Positions 63,737 to 64,000 of a stretch of DNA of 64,000 nt are shown here, piece after piece. Numbering within the stretch: position 1 is the first letter of the stretch; each line of letters begins with the position of its first letter. Source of the stretch: Ornithinimicrobium faecis (GTDB taxonomy: Bacteria > Actinomycetota > Actinomycetes > Actinomycetales > Dermatophilaceae); the NCBI RefSeq assembly GCF_023923225.1, contig NZ_CP099489.1:1674001-1738000 (forward strand). The letters are read 5' to 3'. The notes under the pieces are model-generated. The model was given only the letters and a program-made list of their open reading frames with translations, was not told the DNA's origin and did no database searches. The position numbers were made by a program, and so were the translations under genes.

Positions 63737-64000
63737 ATGACCCTTGATCGACCTGTCACTCCCAATCCCTACGACCTGCTGCCGGCCGTGCCGTCGTTCA
63801 CGGTCACCAGCACCGACGTCCCCGACGGCCAGCCGCTGGGCGAGGCCCAGGTGGGCGCCCTCGGCAACAACGTCTCGCCGCAGCTGAGCTGGTCCGACGC
63901 CCCGGAGGGCACCAAGTCCTTCGTCGTGACCTGCTTCGACCCGGACGCGCCGACACCGTCCGGCTATTGGCACTGGGTGCTGGTGGACCTGCCCGCAGAC
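63737..64000 (+). CDS. PEBP/YbhB-YbcL-family protein (partial, cut by window end)
   Basis: The first 88 codons of a phosphatidylethanolamine-binding-protein-like gene: [40 protein letters not shown] and [20 protein letters not shown]. The DPDAP-x(n)-HW motif forms the ligand pocket in YbhB/YbcL proteins. The gene runs off the right edge. Confidence 0.9.
   Translation, partial: MTLDRPVTPNPYDLLPAVPSFTVTSTDVPDGQPLGEAQVGALGNNVSPQLSWSDAPEGTKSFVVTCFDPDAPTPSGYWHWVLVDLPAD

Overview
The window is high-GC actinobacterial DNA. The 16S and 23S rRNA genes carry actinobacterial features, including the long extra helix in 23S domain III. A SepF-YggT-DivIVA-DksA/TraR-LspA-RluD cell-division cluster lies next to dnaE1, and many genes have leaderless TANNNT promoters. 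I would guess Micrococcales (Ornithinimicrobium/Intrasporangiaceae-like), but the genus is not provable by eye.

Layout. 0-2.9 kb: an APC permease facing an arylamine N-acetyltransferase/TetR pair. 3.0-7.7 kb: one operon with a polar amino-acid ABC transporter, an FAD amine/amino-acid oxidase and a GntR/FCD regulator, a probable import-and-oxidise pathway. 7.7-10.5 kb: two tiny ORFs, a SigE-type sigma factor with a membrane partner, and a small HTH protein. 10.5-15.9 kb: the division and envelope cluster. 15.9-19.9 kb: a META-domain lipoprotein, a PQ-loop-like membrane protein, a flavin monooxygenase and a LuxR regulator. 20.0-25.8 kb: a complete rrn operon (16S-23S-5S, no tRNA). 26-46.5 kb: mostly housekeeping or metabolic genes (dnaE1, a disrupted GMC oxidoreductase, an alpha/beta-hydrolase-DsbA fusion, DUF808, oligopeptidase B, HIT, EEP nuclease, a flavin monooxygenase with TetR, a lipoate-ligase-like protein, a NylC-like hydrolase, a Phd/VapC pair and a class II glutamine amidotransferase).

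From 46.5 to 62.3 kb the character changes. Single genes on alternating strands, several with their own leaderless promoter, encode nuclease-like or HEPN-like proteins: DUF429, a PD-(D/E)XK-like protein with an altered motif, GIY-YIG plus a RAMA-like domain, HIRAN, PD-(D/E)XK plus a DUF7662-like domain, an 845-residue zinc-ribbon/Vsr-like protein, a BRCT-nuclease fusion, and three neighbouring HEPN-like proteins. A tyrosine recombinase lies near the far end, and a RusA-like remnant and a nuclease remnant are scattered among them. This looks like an accessory or defence island, and it is the most likely place for an undescribed system. The HEPN trio (56.4-59.8 kb), the BRCT-nuclease fusion and the 845-residue protein are the best candidates.

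Beyond the island come a frameshifted VOC-family gene, a GNAT acetyltransferase and the start of a PEBP/YbhB gene cut by the window edge. Non-coding structure includes two families of 32-bp-period tandem repeats (one inserted in frame in yggS), a 12-bp-period triple repeat in the transporter operon, and a palindrome in the first putative rrn promoter.
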